The notes below the pieces were generated by a model that worked only from the letters and a program-made list of their open reading frames with translations, made no database searches and was not told the origin of the DNA. Positions 21,310-32,953 of a DNA stretch of 64,000 nucleotides are shown in pieces. The stretch comes from Puccinellia tenuiflora. Taxonomy: Eukaryota; Streptophyta; Magnoliopsida; Poales; Poaceae. Position 1 is the stretch's first letter, and every line of letters starts with the position of its first letter. A program made the position numbers and the translations under genes. The stretch is taken from contig QRDG01000140.1 of NCBI GenBank assembly GCA_012064385.1, positions 971,707 to 1,035,706 on the forward strand, given 5' to 3'.

Positions 21310-23225
21310 ATGGCGAAGCTCGCCGCCGCACTGGCCGTGCTCACGCTGCTCGGCTGCCTGGTTAGTGCTCAGCCGCCTAGTCCTGTTCCTCCACTATCTT
21401 CGTCTACATCTAGTACTCCACCACCTGTCCCCACGACATCAAGCCCTCCACCATCTTCATCCACACCTAGTACTTCACAGTCTGTGCCGGCAACACTAGG
21501 CCCTCCACCACCTTCGGCCACACCTAGCACTCCACCGCCTATCCCGACGACACCGAGTCCTCCACCACCTTCGGTCACACCTAGAACTCCACCGCTTGTC
21601 CCGACGACACCGAGTCCTCCACCACCTTCGGCCACGCCTAGCACTCCACCGCCTGTCCCGACGACACCGAGTCCTCCACCACCTTCGGCCACGCCTAGCA
21701 CTCCACCGCCTGTCCCCACGACACCGAGTCCTCCACCACCTTTGGCCACACCTAGTAATCCGCCGCCTGTCCCGACGACACCGAGTCCTCCACCACCTTC
21801 GGCCACGTCTAGCACTCCACCGCCTGTCCCCACGACACCGAGTCCTCCACCACCTTCGTCCACACCTAGTACTCCACCGCCTGTCCCGACGACACCGAGT
21901 CCTCCACCACCTTCGTCCACACCTAGTACTCCACCGCCTGTCCCGACGACACCGAGTCCTCCACCACCTTTGTCCACACCTAGCACTCCACCTCCTGTCC
22001 CGACGACACCGAGTCCTCCACCACCTTCGGTCACACCTAGAACTCCACCGCCTGTCCCGACGACACCAGGACCTCCACCACCTTCGGTCACACCTAGCAC
22101 TCCACCGCCTATCCCGACGACACCAGGCTCTCCGCCACCTTCGTCCCCACCTAGCACTCCACCACCTACTCCGATGACGCCGGGCTCTCCGCCGCCCAAC
22201 CCAATAACTCCTAGTCCTCCTCCTCCGTCGACACCTAGTCCTTCAGCACCAACCCCAACACCACCTTCCCGGGGGATGGCCGTTGGCTACTACCAGAAAA
22301 CATGCTTCAGAGCAGAATTTATCGTGAGGCAGGCCGTGCGCGAAGCTAGCCTCGGCACCATGGCAGGGCTCATCCGTCTCTTCTTCCACGACTGCTTCGT
22401 CAGGGTAAGATTCCTACACTAATTATTTAATGTACACTAATGTGTGGGCTGAAGTAGTAGTTGACCGATCACCTACAGGGTTGTGATGCTTCCGTGCTAC
22501 TCGACAAGACGGAGTCCAATAGCTCACCAGAGAAGCACGGCATCCCGAACATGAGCTTGCGCGGATTCGAGGTGATCGACGCGGCCAAGGCCAAGATCGA
22601 GAAAGAGTGCAGGAACGTCGTCTCCTGCGCCGACATCCTAGCCTTCGCCGCACGCGACGCCACCTATTTCCTCAGCCACGGGAAGCTGTTCTTCGACATG
22701 CCAGCCGGTCGCTACGACGGGACCATATCCCTTGCCGGCGAGACGATATCGAACCTGCCCCCGCCCTTCGCCACCGTGGACCAGCTCAAGGCCATGTTCG
22801 CCTCCAAGGGCCTCACCGCCGACGAGATGGTCACGCTCTCCGGCGCGCACAGCATCGGAAGCTGCCACTGCTCGTCCTTCTCCGACCGCCTGACCAACGA
22901 GTCCACCATGGATCCCAAGCTCAAATCCTCTCTCCAGGACAAGTGCGCGGGCGGCGACAACATGGTGGTACAGGACTTCATCACCCCTGATTGGTTGGAC
23001 AACCAGTACTACAAGAACGTGATCAGTGGCCAGGCCGTCTTCAAGTCAGACGCGGCTCTCATGGCGGCACCGGACACGAGTAGTGCCGTGCGTTCGAACG
23101 CAGAGGACAGTAGTCAGTGGGAGCAGAAGTTCATGGCGGCAATGGTCAGGATGGGTTCCATCGAGTTGAAGAACAGTGCCAACGGCGAGATCAGGAGGAG
23201 CTGTCGTGTTGTTAACGCGCACTAG
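21310..23225 (+). CDS. Class III peroxidase with an N-terminal extensin-like proline-rich domain
   Basis: Coding is 21310-22404 joined to 22479-23225 (365 + 248 codons, 613 residues). Residues 1-20 are a signal peptide. About residues 22-320 are proline-rich repeats of the TPSPPPPSATPSTPPPVPT type. The peroxidase domain starts near 322 (YYQKTC). Seen are Arg356, distal His360 in RLFFHDCF, the calcium and disulfide segment GCDASVLLD, SCADI, proximal His489 in TLSGAHSIGSC, and a final SCRVV. All eight conserved cysteines appear present. Class III peroxidases oxidise phenolics with H2O2 in the wall or vacuole; the usual length is about 330 residues. The extension suggests wall anchoring or cross-linking if its prolines are hydroxylated. 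The start is supported by the signal peptide and TATA box. The peroxidase call is firm; the function of the fusion is inference. Confidence 0.93.
21373..22265 (+). repeat. In-frame proline-rich minisatellite in the peroxidase gene
   Basis: A unit of about 57-60 bases encoding PPPPS-x-TPSTPPPVPTTPS is repeated about 13 times. Central copies are nearly identical and the outer ones more diverged. The regular codon pattern also keeps the opposite strand open, which explains a long glycine-rich antisense frame. Confidence 0.9.
22405..22478 (+). other. Peroxidase intron (74 bp, phase 0)
   Basis: The donor AGG|GTAAGA follows the codons for HDCFVR and the acceptor CCTACAG|GGT precedes GCDAS. An intron between HDCFVR and GCD is a classic position in plant class III peroxidase genes. 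Without splicing the frame ends six codons later. Confidence 0.93.
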
Positions 23226-23594
23226 CTAGCTAGGACCGCTGATCAAATCATCGATCGTAAGTTGTTGGCCTTTGGGACTTGAAGATAAGCTAGCTCAAAA
23301 TTCTGAGTGTCTTCCTTTTTTTTATTGACATCTTCTGTTATTGTTTAGCTTCACTAACGTACCTTAATGTTGTATTCGTTCTTTCATTGGACTAGCTTGC
23401 ACAAACCTGTAACTTTTTTTTCAATCTTTACTCATGAATTTTGTTTGTACAAAGTCGATTCATGAATTACTGAGGTGGATGTTCTGTTATATTAATGAAA
23501 AAAATCAGTAATTATTTTATTCTCCATATAACTGAAATGCGCGTGCACCGTGTTGTCTGGCTCGTTTATACACTATAGCTAGATTTTTCATATA
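23226..23594 (+). other. Peroxidase 3' flank
   Basis: Likely 3' UTR and downstream sequence. An AATGAAAAAAATCAG stretch near 23496 could serve in polyadenylation. No gene. Confidence 0.45.
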
Positions 23595-23706
23595 CTACCT
23601 CCGTCCCGAAAAGGATGTTATTTCTTTATTCAAATTTGAATGTATCTAACCACTAAATAGTGTCTAGATACATTCAACTTTAGACAAAGAAATGACATCC
23701 TTTTTC
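23595..23706. mobile_element. Degraded Stowaway-type MITE
   Basis: The left end CTACCTCCGTCCCG is clear. The inner arm (GGATGTTATTTCTTT) is inverted at about 23686-23702. The right end has lost its GGACGGAGG terminus, so the right border is approximate. Confidence 0.7.
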
Positions 23707-24240
23707 ACACACACATTTTAGCTAAAATGAAACCGGTTTCTGTATAACTATACACAAACTTTCTAATCTTGGCGCCATATGGAATTGAACTTTCGATCTA
23801 AATACAACTCAAATTCCTGGCTGGACACCAGCACTCCCTATTTTTGCACGCTTGGAAGGCAATTTCAAACGTACTAAACTCTATTTTCACAAACTTCGTG
23901 CCGAATGGGTAGTGTGGTTGTGTGGACAGGAAAATGCCTTAGTTTTTGTGACCACCAGGTCAGACTTGCCTATTATATGCCGTTTCTAGTATTGCTTCGT
24001 TGAGCTTTGTGAGATGCTTGTGTAGTTTCGTTCGTTAGCTGTATGCCAGTACATAAACGTCAAATGCGCCCAAGTTGAAGTTATAAATTTACACATTTAT
24101 TGCCTTCTCTCTGACTAACGAGTTTTAGTCATTCATATCAACTTTGCATTGCCGTAATGACCGGGTCGTGTCCCATTAATACCTTCAATTCGGTTGTTTA
24201 ATAATGCAACTTGGATTCATCAGGATACAGAAGTGAACCC
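23707..24240. other. Intergenic stretch before the Helitron
   Basis: No gene or repeat recognised. Confidence 0.4.
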
Positions 24241-24299
24241 TCCATTTACATACTATTACTCTTATAAAGGCTCCTAGCCTACCCGCTCAATGCCCCCGT

Positions 24300-25200
24300 C
24301 TGCCCCTCCCGCGACGACCTCGTCCGTGCGATTGGTAGACAAAAGCTGCACAGTAGTTTCCTTCCCTCCCACTTTTCACCTCAGCCGTCCGATGAGTAAT
24401 GTTTTTTTTCACTTTGTGGCTGGCAAGATGTATCGATGACGGGTGGGGCTCGCTGCACACGGGGTCCGCAAATCAGAGGGCGTTACCAGATTCTCCGCGT
24501 CTCACTCGTTTTCCCCACGCCCGTGGCGAGACAAAAACCATACTCTGGGGTGAAACCTAACCCAATCCCCGCTCACGTATCTCATTCCCCACTCTCCTCC
24601 CTCCCAGCCGCCTTTCTCATCCACCTGCTGCCGCCGGCCCGCCGCCTCTTTCCTCTCGCTCCCATCCCACGCCCTCAACTCTGCCCCGTCCCGGAGGAGC
24701 TCATGGAGAAGGAGCGGCAGGGTAGGTGACACATCAACGGGACGGCCGCGGTGGCGGGTCAGCGGAGGAGCTGCCGGAGCGCGTCCTGGAGGAGGGCCGC
24801 GGCCCGGAGAACCACGAGCTCGAGTTGCAGCGTCCAGGAGGCGCTCAGCCTGTGGAAGCAGAGATGTGCGCGTCTCCCCGTGGTGGTTGGCAGCACGGAG
24901 CAGGGCGGAGCCACGAGATCTCGCCGTGTGTGTGCAGGTCGTGCAGCAAAGGGGGCCATGTTTCTCCAGAGAGGGTGCCGTCGGTGGTGGAAGGAGAACC
25001 CGGAGAAGCTGGGCGAGGCTCCACAGTCTGCCTCCTGCTCCGTCGTCCGCCTCCTGCTCCGTCCAGCTGCCCGGAGAAGCAGGTGCACACGCTCTTCTTC
25101 TCTTCCTTATTTTGCCTCATGTTTCCTGTGCCTTCCTCCCAGAGTTTCCCATCTTGGTTTGTGCTGATTTAGTTTCTAACCTCAATCAGATCTAGGTTTT
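24300..25200 (+). other. CpG-rich leader region, possible captured gene 5' end
   Basis: After AT-rich DNA the base composition turns GC-rich. Frames of 90-150 codons occur in all phases, as expected of GC-rich DNA, so none is called. An ATG at 24703 starts MEKERQ and meets a good donor. A 120-base segment at about 25078-25197 recurs, diverged, at about 27054-27180. Confidence 0.35.
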
Positions 25201-25670
25201 CATGGAAACTGCTGCATATACGTACATTCGAGTGTCATGATGATATGGTCTGTTGTTTCCAGCCCGTGACGCTGGTTGAGGTTCGTCTCCCAACATTTGT
25301 CTTCTTTGCTGCAGGAAATTAATAAGCTTTTTTGATGAAATCTTATTTTTGGTTCCGTTTAAGCCAGGTAGGAAACATGAACTTCGCTAGGCTTGATATT
25401 GTGTAAAGTCGTCAACTGGAATGGTTCCAACGTCAGGTAATGGTAACTCGGTTAAGTGTGTACAAATCATTACATTCTTGTATTTATTTGGTGTTGGGTG
25501 CTGTTAATTGACCTGCTTATATGGGCTACATTTAATTTAGGATCCATGTATATCACTTATTTCTCAAGCTCCTGTTTGTACTATATGCAAATTTGAAATT
25601 GATCTTGCTTGATATTGGTAGGCATCATTTCAAATTATATTAAACATATTGGTAGGCATCATTTCAAGAA

Positions 25671-26934
25671 ACGTATTGTTTTATTCTATAAGCTTGAAAA
25701 ACTAGCTCCATCGTTAATTGCATTGTCTGACATCCTTCAAATTAGCATGGTTCAGTTTTTAACTCCACAAGAAAAATATAAATTAAGAATGGTTGTAAAT
25801 GTATGTGTTTTGTATTTGCCAAAGCAAAAAAAAAGGTATGGGATTGTCTTCAGCCTTATTATCTATTTTTCTTTGTTGTAGAGAGGAACCACAGGCTGGA
25901 TACTGCAGGATTCGATTCAATCATGGTTGAGGTGAGCTTCCAGTTGATTGGCTTCTCAGTTTCATTGGTCGATTTGGTCATGTTTGTTATTCCATGAAGA
26001 CCGCATCGTGTGCGTTGCATCTGTTTGATATTTGAGCATTTGATCATGCCGTGTTATTCAGGTGTCGCTCAGTCCATGGTCACCGGGAGCGTCATCTCCC
26101 AGGAAATGGCCTTTCCTAAAAGCAACCATGGGGAGGTCAGTCACAGTTGCCTGCGGTCTGGATTTGACAAGTAGGTGCCAACTCTCTCAGCGTGTCTCCC
26201 TAAGTCATATCTTCTCCATCTCCATTTATAGGTTGGGAAACATGGGTTCTACTTACTTGGATTAGCTCTCCTATATTGTGCATTTCAATATATATGTTCA
26301 GAAATTGATTTATGTTATGCTTGTGTGATGCACATGCTTCTTACATAAAGGTTTTCTGATCATTTTTTTTACAGATTTATCCTCTCTTCATGCTTTTGGC
26401 AATGCCAGTTTTTGATGTGTAATCTGGTGCTCCTTTAGCTCTGTACATATTGCTACTTGCTATCTGAGGACCAGCTGCATGCCTGCCACTTTTACATCAT
26501 TAATTATACCTGATTAATTTACCTACGGGAGAGGTGATAATAATAAGACCCTCTATTTAGTATTTACAGGTGCATATTATTAAGTCTCCTTGCAATATAA
26601 TGTACCTTGCATTTCTTTCTTTTGTTTGTTCTCGACAATATAAATGGTCTCTGTAAAAATCTTAAATTTTTTTATTCTGAAAAAGCTTGAATAACTGTTG
26701 TGTTATAAAATGGTTAGTGCTCTTTAGTTCATTTCCTTGCAATATGTGAATCTTCCAAAATTGTCTGGATTGAGCTCATTTATTTTAGCTTATAAATTGG
26801 TAACATGTGCAGGTGCAGAGTAGGACCTTTCTTAAACTGAAAAATGGCAGAATAGTAGCACACTTCCCTGAATGTAAAAATATGTTTGCCCAGGGTGACT
26901 TTTTTTTCCAATAGAACTAAATTAATCTTTTTGG
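25671..26934 (+). repeat. Long direct repeat, copy 1
   Basis: It matches 27946-29206 almost base for base (only scattered substitutions, two or three small indels and poly(A) length differences). It begins ACGTATTG and ends CTAAATTAATCTTT. It contains intron-like sequence and short possible exons but no long frame. Confidence 0.95.
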
Positions 26935-27945
26935 AGTTTCAGTTTGAGTGTGTTCTAATTGGTTTGGTTTGCTTCAAGTTGCTTATGTATATGCGTTGAT
27001 GCATTGCAAGATGTAGTATATGATGTACGAAGGTTTCATAATCAACTATTCTCATGCAGAGTATGGCAGTGCACACCCTCTTCTCCTCTTCTTTATTTGG
27101 CCTCTTTTTTCCCGTGCCTTGCTCCCAGAGTTTCCCATCATTGTTTGTGCAGTTTGGTTTCTCACCTCAATTAGATCTAGGTATGACGTGGACGAGGTGG
27201 TCTCGCTGAATGAATCTGCCTGTCCCGTTTGCACCATGGGGCCTTGTCAATTTTTGCTTGAAGATTTTGTGTTAGTTTACAGTTATGTTTCGTTCTTTTT
27301 TTTTTGTTCTTCAACCTTTTGGTTCGTAAGTTCTGTTTTACCGTTTTGGCGTTTGTACTTAGAGTTCATATAACTAACTGCTATATATACTTTGTTTTTA
27401 TTTGTTAGGGCATGCACCAGCAGTTTTCAGTATGCAGGTGCTGAAGGAAGGCGCCACAGATTAGGTGAGGTAATGCTTTTCTTTGATCAACCATCATATT
27501 ATGATTCACCGGGTCTTTTACCCCTTTAGGTGGAGGTCACATATAGTATTGACCGTTGCAAATCTGCTTATGATTGTTCTTTACCCCTTTTATTTGTTCA
27601 TGTCTAGCTTAATGAAGTTATGAAGATGAAGTTCTTATTAGATTGCTTGCTAGGATGAAGAGGATTTTGCAGGTTGCTATTTTCTTATGTCACACTAAAA
27701 TATCTTCCTCAGAAGTCAAAAAGATGTCTCCTTTTTCCTCGCTTTACCCTCTTTGACTCTTATGTCTCTAAATTCAATTCTCTAATATGTTTTCGTTTCC
27801 TGTGAAATGTGATCTGTCTGCTGCTAAAAGGCTTGTATATGGGCCAGTAATAATGATAAAAAGTTGTTGTGTAGTGGCCATATATCACCCAAGGTTATCT
27901 ACAGATGTATGTTTCAATTGACAATAAGATGGCTATGAGTGTGCT

Positions 27946-29206
27946 AGACGTATTGTGTTATTCTATAAGCTTGAAAAACTAGCTCCATCGTTAATTGCAT
28001 TGTCTGACATCCTTCAAATTAGCATGGTTCAGTTTTTAACTCCACAAGAAAAATATAAATCAAGAATGTTTGTAAATGTATGTGTTTTGTATTTGCCAAA
28101 GCAAAAAAAAAAAAGGTATGGGATTGTCTTCAGCCTTATTATCTATTTTTCTTTGTTGTAGAGAGGAACCAGGCTGGATACTGCACGATCCGATTCAATC
28201 ATGGTTGAGGTGAGCTTCCAGTTGATTGGCTTCTCAGTTTCATTGGTCGATTTGGTCATGTTTGGTATTCCATGAAGACCGCATCGTGTGCGTTGCATCT
28301 GTTTGATATTTGAGCATTTGATCATGCCGTGTTATTCAGGTGCCGCTCAGTCCATGGTCACCGGGAGCGTCATCTCCCAGGAAATGGCCTTTCCTAAAAG
28401 CAACCATGGGTAGGTCAGTCACAGTTGCCTGCGGTCTGGATTTGACAAGTAGGTGCCAACTCTCTCAGCGTGTCTCCCTAAGTCATATCTTCTCCATCTC
28501 CATTTATAGGTTGGGAAACATGGGTTCTACTTACTTGGATTAGCTCTCCTATACTGTGCATTTCAATATATATGTTCAGAAATTGATTTATGTTATGCTT
28601 GTGTGATGCACATGCTTCTTACATAAAGGTTTTCTGATCATTTTTTTTACAGATTTATCCTCTCTTCATGCTTTTGGCAATGCCAGTTTTTGATGTGTAA
28701 TCTGGTGCTCCTTTAGCTCTGTACATATTGCTACTTGCTATCTGAGGACCAGTTGCATGCCTGCCGCTTTTACATCATTAATTATACCTGATTAATTTAC
28801 CTACGGGAGAGGTGATAATAATAAGACCCTCTATTTAGTATTTACAGGTGCATATTATTAAGTCTCCTTGCAATATAATGTACCTTGCATTTCTTTCTTT
28901 TGTTTGTTCTCGACAATATAAATGGTCTCTGTAAAAATCTTAAATTTTTTTATTCTGAAAAAGCTTGAATAACTGTTGTTTTATAAAATGGTTAGTGTTC
29001 TTTAGTTCATTTCCTTGCAATATGTGAATCTTCCAAAATTGTCTGGATTGAGCTCATTTATTTTAGCTTAAATTGGTAACATGTGCAGGTGCAGAGTAGG
29101 ACCTTTCTTAAACTGAAAAATGGCAGAATAGTAGCACACTTCCCTGAATGTAAAAATATGTTTGCCCAGGGTGACTTTTTTTTCCAATAGAACTAAATTA
29201 ATCTTT
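27946..29206 (+). repeat. Long direct repeat, copy 2
   Basis: Second copy of 25671-26934. The 1.0 kb between the copies is unique, except for its first part, which resembles sequence upstream of copy 1 in a much more diverged form. Confidence 0.95.
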
Positions 29207-30494
29207 GGACTGCATGTCGCTTTGGTAGGTTAAGCTTATGCCTAGACCAATACTTTAAACTGCACTCTCATGGGACTGCCAAGGTAGTCTGTAGTTTTTC
29301 CCCATTTGTTTCTGAACCGTGCCTCATTTGACAGACTGAAACATATGCTATGGATTATATAGTTTCCGCTAAAAAGTTCTCTCGCTGACATGTATTTATC
29401 TATGAAATAAAGCACATTAAACTTGTATGGATTACATGCTGACTGAGTTTATTAATGTATGGATTAGCTTGTGCATTAGTGTCCGGATTAGTGTGCATTG
29501 GAGATGTTCATGTCCTGCCGAAGGTCCATGCCGCATTTTTGGATTTCAGTTGTTTGAACTCTATAGCGTAGCTAAAAAAATTTCATATTCACCTAATATA
29601 TCGGATTTATGTTCCATGCCAGTAATGTTCAGTGTTGTTTATATTGGCTATGTTCAGTGCTCTTTGGATTGCGGATACAAAAAATAAATAAAATACTACT
29701 AGGTGGCTTAGCCAGCTCTGTCAGGACTGGGAGGTTTTTTTCTACATAAAGTTAAAAGTTGATATGTTGTTTATCACACGGTGACTATGTTATTCCTCCA
29801 GCTTTGTGAGGACTGGAAGGGTTTCTCCATGGGAGCACAACCAGAGGGGAAGAAGAATGCCCAACGTGATACTGCTCCATGTGAGATGTGTTTCAGAGTG
29901 TTTACTGCTATCATAGGCTCTAGGTTGTTATTGTGAGTATGTAACGACACTGGTTTTAGTAGTTACTGGCAAATGATTAGCATGCTTCTCTTTTTTGGTG
30001 TATTCTGGTAGACGTGAGTTATGAAATGATCTCGGAAAGAAGAACCTGTACAAAATCCACAGCAACTCTGAATTTCAATATGCGAATATCTTGGATATGA
30101 TAAAACTTATGGTTCCAAAATCCACATATATGTTATAGCCTCTGACTTAAGCCACCTTACTACATTTGAATCAACTGAGAAGCTGAAGGCCATAGAAAAG
30201 GTCAGCGCAACGAGTCAGATTATGTATTCGCTGGTGAATGCTAACTTAAATGTCCTACGGCGACAATACAGTCTTTACTTAAAACGGTATGCAAAGAATC
30301 TATTGTGGCTTATTAACATTTGTGAAATAGTAGAGGTGTTGTTCTATCCTTCACCATATCACCATCCTTTATACATGATATATATCAAATAGATCCCCAG
30401 TTTAAGGCTGAAAGAGCAATTACTCCTTCCAACAAAACTGAAATGTCAATCATGGATAGAAGTTATGTCTACAATAGTGTCTCGCTTCCGGCTT
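29207..30494 (+). other. Helitron 3' interior
   Basis: AT-rich, no gene recognised. The sequence leads without a break into the Helitron-like 3' hairpin. Confidence 0.4.
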
Positions 30495-30523
30495 TTGCGC
30501 CAGTGGCGCAATGGGTCATCTAG
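30495..30523 (+). promoter_or_regulatory. Helitron 3' terminal hairpin and CTAG end
   Basis: TTGCGCCAGTGGCGCAA (30495-30511) is a seven-base-pair stem with a three-base loop. TGGGTCAT follows, then CTAG (30520-30523) and a T. The arrangement and spacing match the Helitron termination signal. Confidence 0.7.
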
Positions 30524-30784
30524 TATAAATAAGATACGAAAGCTGGTCTATTGCTTGTTAGAAATCAACTGGGCTAGAAGCATACGTTTTCTGCGAGAAA
30601 AAAAATTAATGTCAAATATTAGTGTACTGACCATTAGTAAATTTGTGCATTTGGTACAAGCTGTAACTTCTACGCCATTGGACATATTTGATGTCGGTTG
30701 ACGTTAGGTCAGAAATAAAATACTCTAGCCAGATGGTTATTTGGTTACTGACATGGTTATGCGGTGAGAAATGAAATACTCACA

Positions 30785-30840
30785 CTTCTTTTCTTTCGAT
30801 AAAGCAATATATTAATACCAAGCAGATATCAATTACATCC
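30785..30840 (-). mobile_element. Short LINE 3'-end-like tail
   Basis: CTTTCGATAAAGCAATATATTAATA on the plus strand resembles, in inverse, the 3' tails of grass LINEs (TATTAATATATTCCTTTATCG type). It lies exactly where the gypsy fragment at 30833 is cut off. Evidence is short; only a likeness is claimed. Confidence 0.3.
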
Positions 30841-31159
30841 ATCCTCTGCAACTCACACTTCTTTGAGTGACATGTTTACTTTTATAATTAGCAATAAAAG
30901 CCATACCTTCTTTTTTAGGGACACAATGCACGGGACTTACCCATATACTATTAGCTATAGAATAGATTATACCTTTTTCTAGATGTTTGAATATTTTATT
31001 TCTTACCACATCTTTCATTTCAGGATTTAATCGAAGTTGATGATCCACAATAGACTTAGCATCAGTCTCGAGATTGATTTTGTGCATGCACATGCTAGGA
31101 TTAATGCCTTTGAGATCATCCAAAGTGCATCCTATAGTAACATGGTGATTTCTGAGCAT
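30833..31159 (-). pseudogene. Athila-like pol fragment, start of reverse transcriptase
   Basis: The minus-strand frame has IGCTLDDLKGINPSMCMHKI, then LRLNPEMKDVVRN, then LEKGIIYSIANSIWVSPVHC and VPKKEG. This is the well-conserved entry into the RT domain of Athila-type gypsy elements (a segment like IKGISPSICTHRI, then GIIYPI-DS-WVSPV). The frame then runs into unrelated sequence where the element is truncated. Confidence 0.75.
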
Positions 31160-32371
31160 AGTTAATAATCTGTCTTCCTCCTTCTCTCAAAGGTTAGGAC
31201 TGATAATAACAGGATTTTATTCATCTAGATATGCATATTTAAGTGTATCAGGAAGACTTTTATGTTCAAACACGGTGTCACCCTTACGATGCATGGGCAT
31301 CCCTACGGTCTCCACAGGCAAATCATGCTTAAGGATATATGATTGTCTAAGAAAAACATTATTTATTTCCTCTTCTACCCGCATATAGGTTTCATTGTCA
31401 TGATCTAATAAATAATTTTGAAGAGTATATATCATTTGGAGATACACAAATAGAATCAATTATTTCAATAGTTAAATCTTCATTAGGCAATTCTTTATCA
31501 TGCATGACATTGTCTAGCAAATTTGAAAAAATTAAACTCATAAGGTTTTCCTTCAAATTTAACCATAAGTTTTTTTTTCAAGTCTATAACAGCTCCACAA
31601 GTATTTAAGAAAAGTATACCAAATATTATAGGAAAATTTTCATTTTTTATTGAATGAATTACTAGGAAATCAGTAGGATATTTTACCGTACCATAGAGGA
31701 CTTAGATAGCTCGCAAAAACATACAAAACTCCCGTCAATATTTTTCAGGACGAACAATATTAGAAGCATCCTCACAAAAACATACAAAAATCCCATCAAT
31801 ATTTGCAGCTATAAGATCTTTAACCATAGCTACTTGAGGTTCGATTTTAATTTGATCTTCAAATTTGTATGTATTTTGTCCACTTTTATTAACCACATCT
31901 AATACCATGGCATGTTCATTTATTGTAGTAGGAAAAGGTGGCTTCTCAATATAAGCAGCGCGTAGAACAAGATTAATAGTATGAACTTGTAATTTATTAC
32001 TAGATTCTCCTAAGTAATATCTTTATAAGTTTCATGGTATTCTTCTCACTTCTCTTTAGGAATATAAATATGATAGGCAAAATATTTACAGAAATCAAAA
32101 ACTATTTGATAACCAAGTCCAAACTTAGCACTGAGCTCATTAAAATCATGGGTTTCAACAAAAGAACTAATACAATCATACTCGTAATTTACACCTAACT
32201 TTTTACCTTTATCGACCTCCCAATCTTCAGCGTTGCACTGGATTCTTTCAATAAGATTACATTTAGCATTAACTTGGTTTTGATTGTAAAAGAACCCACA
32301 GAAAAAGCATCAAGCCGTTCCTTGTCTCATGACGAGAAATAATTGCATATAAATTATTGAGAATTATCTCT
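31160..32371 (-). pseudogene. Degenerate gag/protease region of the Athila-like element
   Basis: Only short frames remain. One at 31459-31217 (LPVETVGMPMHRKGDTVFEHK) lies where the protease/RT spacer should be. The rest is AT-rich and interrupted, but collinear with an Athila-like element on the minus strand. Confidence 0.5.
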
Positions 32372-32728
32372 CTAGAAATCCCATGATTGGCGAATTTGAT
32401 CATTAATGATTTGAGTCCCCCAAGCTTGAGCGATGCTCTCTCTATCACGAGGCCAAAAATTATAATTAAAACCGATCCTCATAAATTCATGAAGAGGATA
32501 AAATTTAGAATAAAAAGGAGACTCTATCTCTTTCCAATCAAGCAAGTGAGAACTATTCAATAGCCTATACCATCCCAAAGCTTTCCCTTTCAATGATAAA
32601 TAAAATATTTTGTATCTTAACTTCTCCTCTTTGAATACCTGAAAGTTCAGATAGTTCACATAATTCTCTAATGTGAAGCAAGTGAACCCAGGATGGACAG
32701 TTCCATCTTCTGCATAACGGTTATTCAT
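32372..32728 (-). pseudogene. Gag fragment of the Athila-like element
   Basis: The minus-strand frame carries LRYKIFYLSLKGKALGWYRL and then FYSKFYPLHEFM. This matches the Retrotrans_gag core (L-LFPFSL-KAK-WL, then F--KFFP). It sits about 220 bases after the LTR on the same strand. Confidence 0.7.
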
Positions 32729-32929
32729 AATGATCGAGTATCACAATAGGTATTTTAGAAGAAACACATTCAATAGGTGGAGGTTCATTCCCCATCATAG
32801 GAATGATGGGTAGTTCCCTCCTAAACAGATCATTAACAGATTGGATTTATATAACTATATAAAGGAACAAACATAAATAAAAACAACATGTACGATAAAC
32901 ATTTTCTTTACCAATAGCGCTAAACTCCT

Positions 32930-32953
32930 CGGCAACGGCATCAGAAAATAGTC
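32930..32953 (-). promoter_or_regulatory. Decayed primer-binding site next to the Athila-like LTR
   Basis: On the minus strand, just after the LTR end, TGATGCCGTTGCCGAGGAG resembles the tRNA-Asp type site TGGCGCCGTTGCCGGGGA with several substitutions. Confidence 0.5.

Larger units (their letters stand above)
24241..30523 (+). mobile_element. Probable non-autonomous Helitron (about 6.3 kb; 5' end uncertain)
   Basis: The right end is the strongest evidence: a perfect 7-bp-stem hairpin, an eight-base spacer, CTAG, then T (30495-30524), as Helitron 3' ends require. The 5' end should start TC. A candidate is 24241 (TCCATTTACATACTATTACT), followed by CTTATAAAGGCTCC and a CpG-rich promoter-like region, but the preceding base is C rather than A, so the border is not proven. 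The interior has no Rep/helicase. It has a GC-rich leader with a short ATG exon (24703, MEKERQ, then a GGTAGG donor) and intron-like sequence, as in gene-capturing Helitrons. Confidence 0.5.

Noticed and set aside
21369..22199. A 276-codon glycine-rich frame on the strand opposite the peroxidase exon
   Set aside because: It is the mirror of the regular proline codons of the extensin-like repeats; the sense frame has signal peptide, intron and catalytic motifs.
25671..29206. The 1.26-kb direct repeats as LTRs of a retrotransposon
   Set aside because: They do not begin TG or end CA, there is no primer site or polypurine tract beside them, and the 1.0 kb between has no retroelement coding.
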